From NCBI GenBank assembly GCA_031284195.1, contig JAITAI010000088.1:1-6903 (forward strand): a DNA stretch of 6,903 bases. Direction: 5' to 3'. The DNA is from Treponema sp. (GTDB lineage: Bacteria > Spirochaetota > Spirochaetia > Treponematales > Breznakiellaceae). Under the pieces are notes generated by a model that saw only the letters and a list, made by a program, of their open reading frames with translations, made no database searches and was not told the DNA's origin. Positions 6,437 to 6,903 of this stretch are shown here, piece after piece; position 1 is the stretch's first letter; each line of letters opens with the position of its first letter. A program made the translations under genes and the position numbers.

Positions 6437-6903
6437 ATGCAAATAACCATAGCAATCACATGCCCCCAGTGCCATAGTGGCACAGTAATCAGAAACGGGA
6501 AAAAAACAAGGGAATACCAAATTACCGTTGTAAAGACTGTGAACGCCCGTTTATCGGTACCCATGAACATACCTATGGGGGAACCCTTTCAGGGGAAACA
6601 CGATAAAAATTAAGGTAGTTCGGGGAATAGGCATTTGGGAGATCAGGGCCGTACTGAAAATCAGCAGCACCACGGTCTTAAAAGTGTTCACCACGATGAA
6701 ATACCCGATAAAAGCGAAAGAACATCAGTATGACTGCCTAGAAACAGACGAGTTTTGGAGGGAGGGGGGAGGAAGGAAGAACAGCGTGTGGCTTATACCG
6801 GGGAAGCGGGGAAAGGGTGATGGAGGTAGGGGGACTTGAAAACGACACAAAAACTAAGGAAGAGGCTAAGCGGACTTTGGATAAGCTCTGACCGGATAGT
6901 GAT
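6437..6903 (+). pseudogene. IS1-family transposase relic (InsA-like plus InsB-like, cut by window edge)
   Basis: From the ATG at 6437 the frame gives MQITIAITCPQCHSGTVIRN then GK. The frame then changes by -1 at an A7C run (6500-6507) to NKGIPNYRCKDC and FIGTHEHTYGGTLSG. The CxxC and CxxC pairs form the InsA-like zinc finger. A second -1 change near 6594 gives NTIKIKVVRGIGIWEIRAVL, then KISSTTVLKV, the helix-turn-helix, and CLETDEFW with the first DDE Asp at 6747-6749, then KNSVWLI. A third -1 change after about 6797 gives DLKTTQKLRKRLSGLWISSD at the edge, matching the InsB block after the catalytic Asp. The next catalytic residues should lie just beyond the window. The left inverted repeat should lie around 6392-6430 but is not recognisable. 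IS1 transposase inserts the element by a DDE reaction; this copy is broken unless frameshifting rescues it. Confidence 0.75.
6757..6781 (+). other. 25-nt purine-only tract, G-rich
   Basis: The tract runs GGAGGGAGGGGGGAGGAAGG and then AAGAA, all purine. It replaces the usual aromatic and small residues after ETDEFW with Arg-Glu-Gly codons. A second G-rich stretch follows at about 6799-6833. It may form triplex or two-tetrad quadruplex structures, but it could simply be a product of decay. Confidence 0.6.

Noticed and set aside
6069..6903. A diversity-generating retroelement with template and variable repeats
   Set aside because: No near-identical repeat pair with adenine-specific differences and no target gene are visible; only a reverse transcriptase fragment is present.
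1..6903. CRISPR array, tRNA or rRNA genes
   Set aside because: No regularly spaced repeats, tRNA cloverleaf or rRNA sequence could be recognised on either strand.

Overview
The window has two very different halves. Positions 1 to about 2700 hold two intact minus-strand genes in operon order: a YggT-family membrane protein (2693..2106), then the DNA helicase RecG (2078 to beyond the left edge). From about 2820 to the right edge no intact gene is visible. That part is a run of decayed plus-strand relics.

Relics in order: (i) about 2820-3178, a stem-loop-rich segment resembling domain I of a group II intron, with no maturase; (ii) 3179-3474, non-coding DNA ending in a good ribosome binding site; (iii) 3475 to about 4212, the sensor part of a methyl-accepting chemotaxis protein; (iv) about 4215-4730, the C-terminal part of an ISNCY-like rve-type transposase; (v) about 4796-4988, a fragment of unknown function just upstream of a phage gene; (vi) 5028 to about 6065, a phage terminase large subunit relic with internal deletions; (vii) about 6069-6391, a reverse transcriptase relic with a 9-bp repeat expansion in its catalytic motif A; (viii) about 6437-6903, an IS1-family transposase relic cut by the right edge. 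The relics were reconstructed by following protein similarity across frames, so their boundaries are approximate.

The organism is probably a spirochaete, perhaps Treponema-like. The grounds are a chemotaxis receptor with a dCache-type sensor in a style I associate with Treponema, and a duplicated-type YggT protein next to recG. This is inference from remembered protein style, not from a search. The clean reading frames of yggT and recG over about 2.7 kb argue that the frameshifts to the right are real decay and not sequencing error. The segment looks like the remains of a prophage and several mobile elements that landed beside or inside a chemotaxis locus and are being lost, mostly through single-base deletions. 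I see no convincing new functional system. The most unusual items are the repeat expansion inside the reverse transcriptase active-site motif, the A7C run in the IS1 relic, and the intron-like RNA segment.
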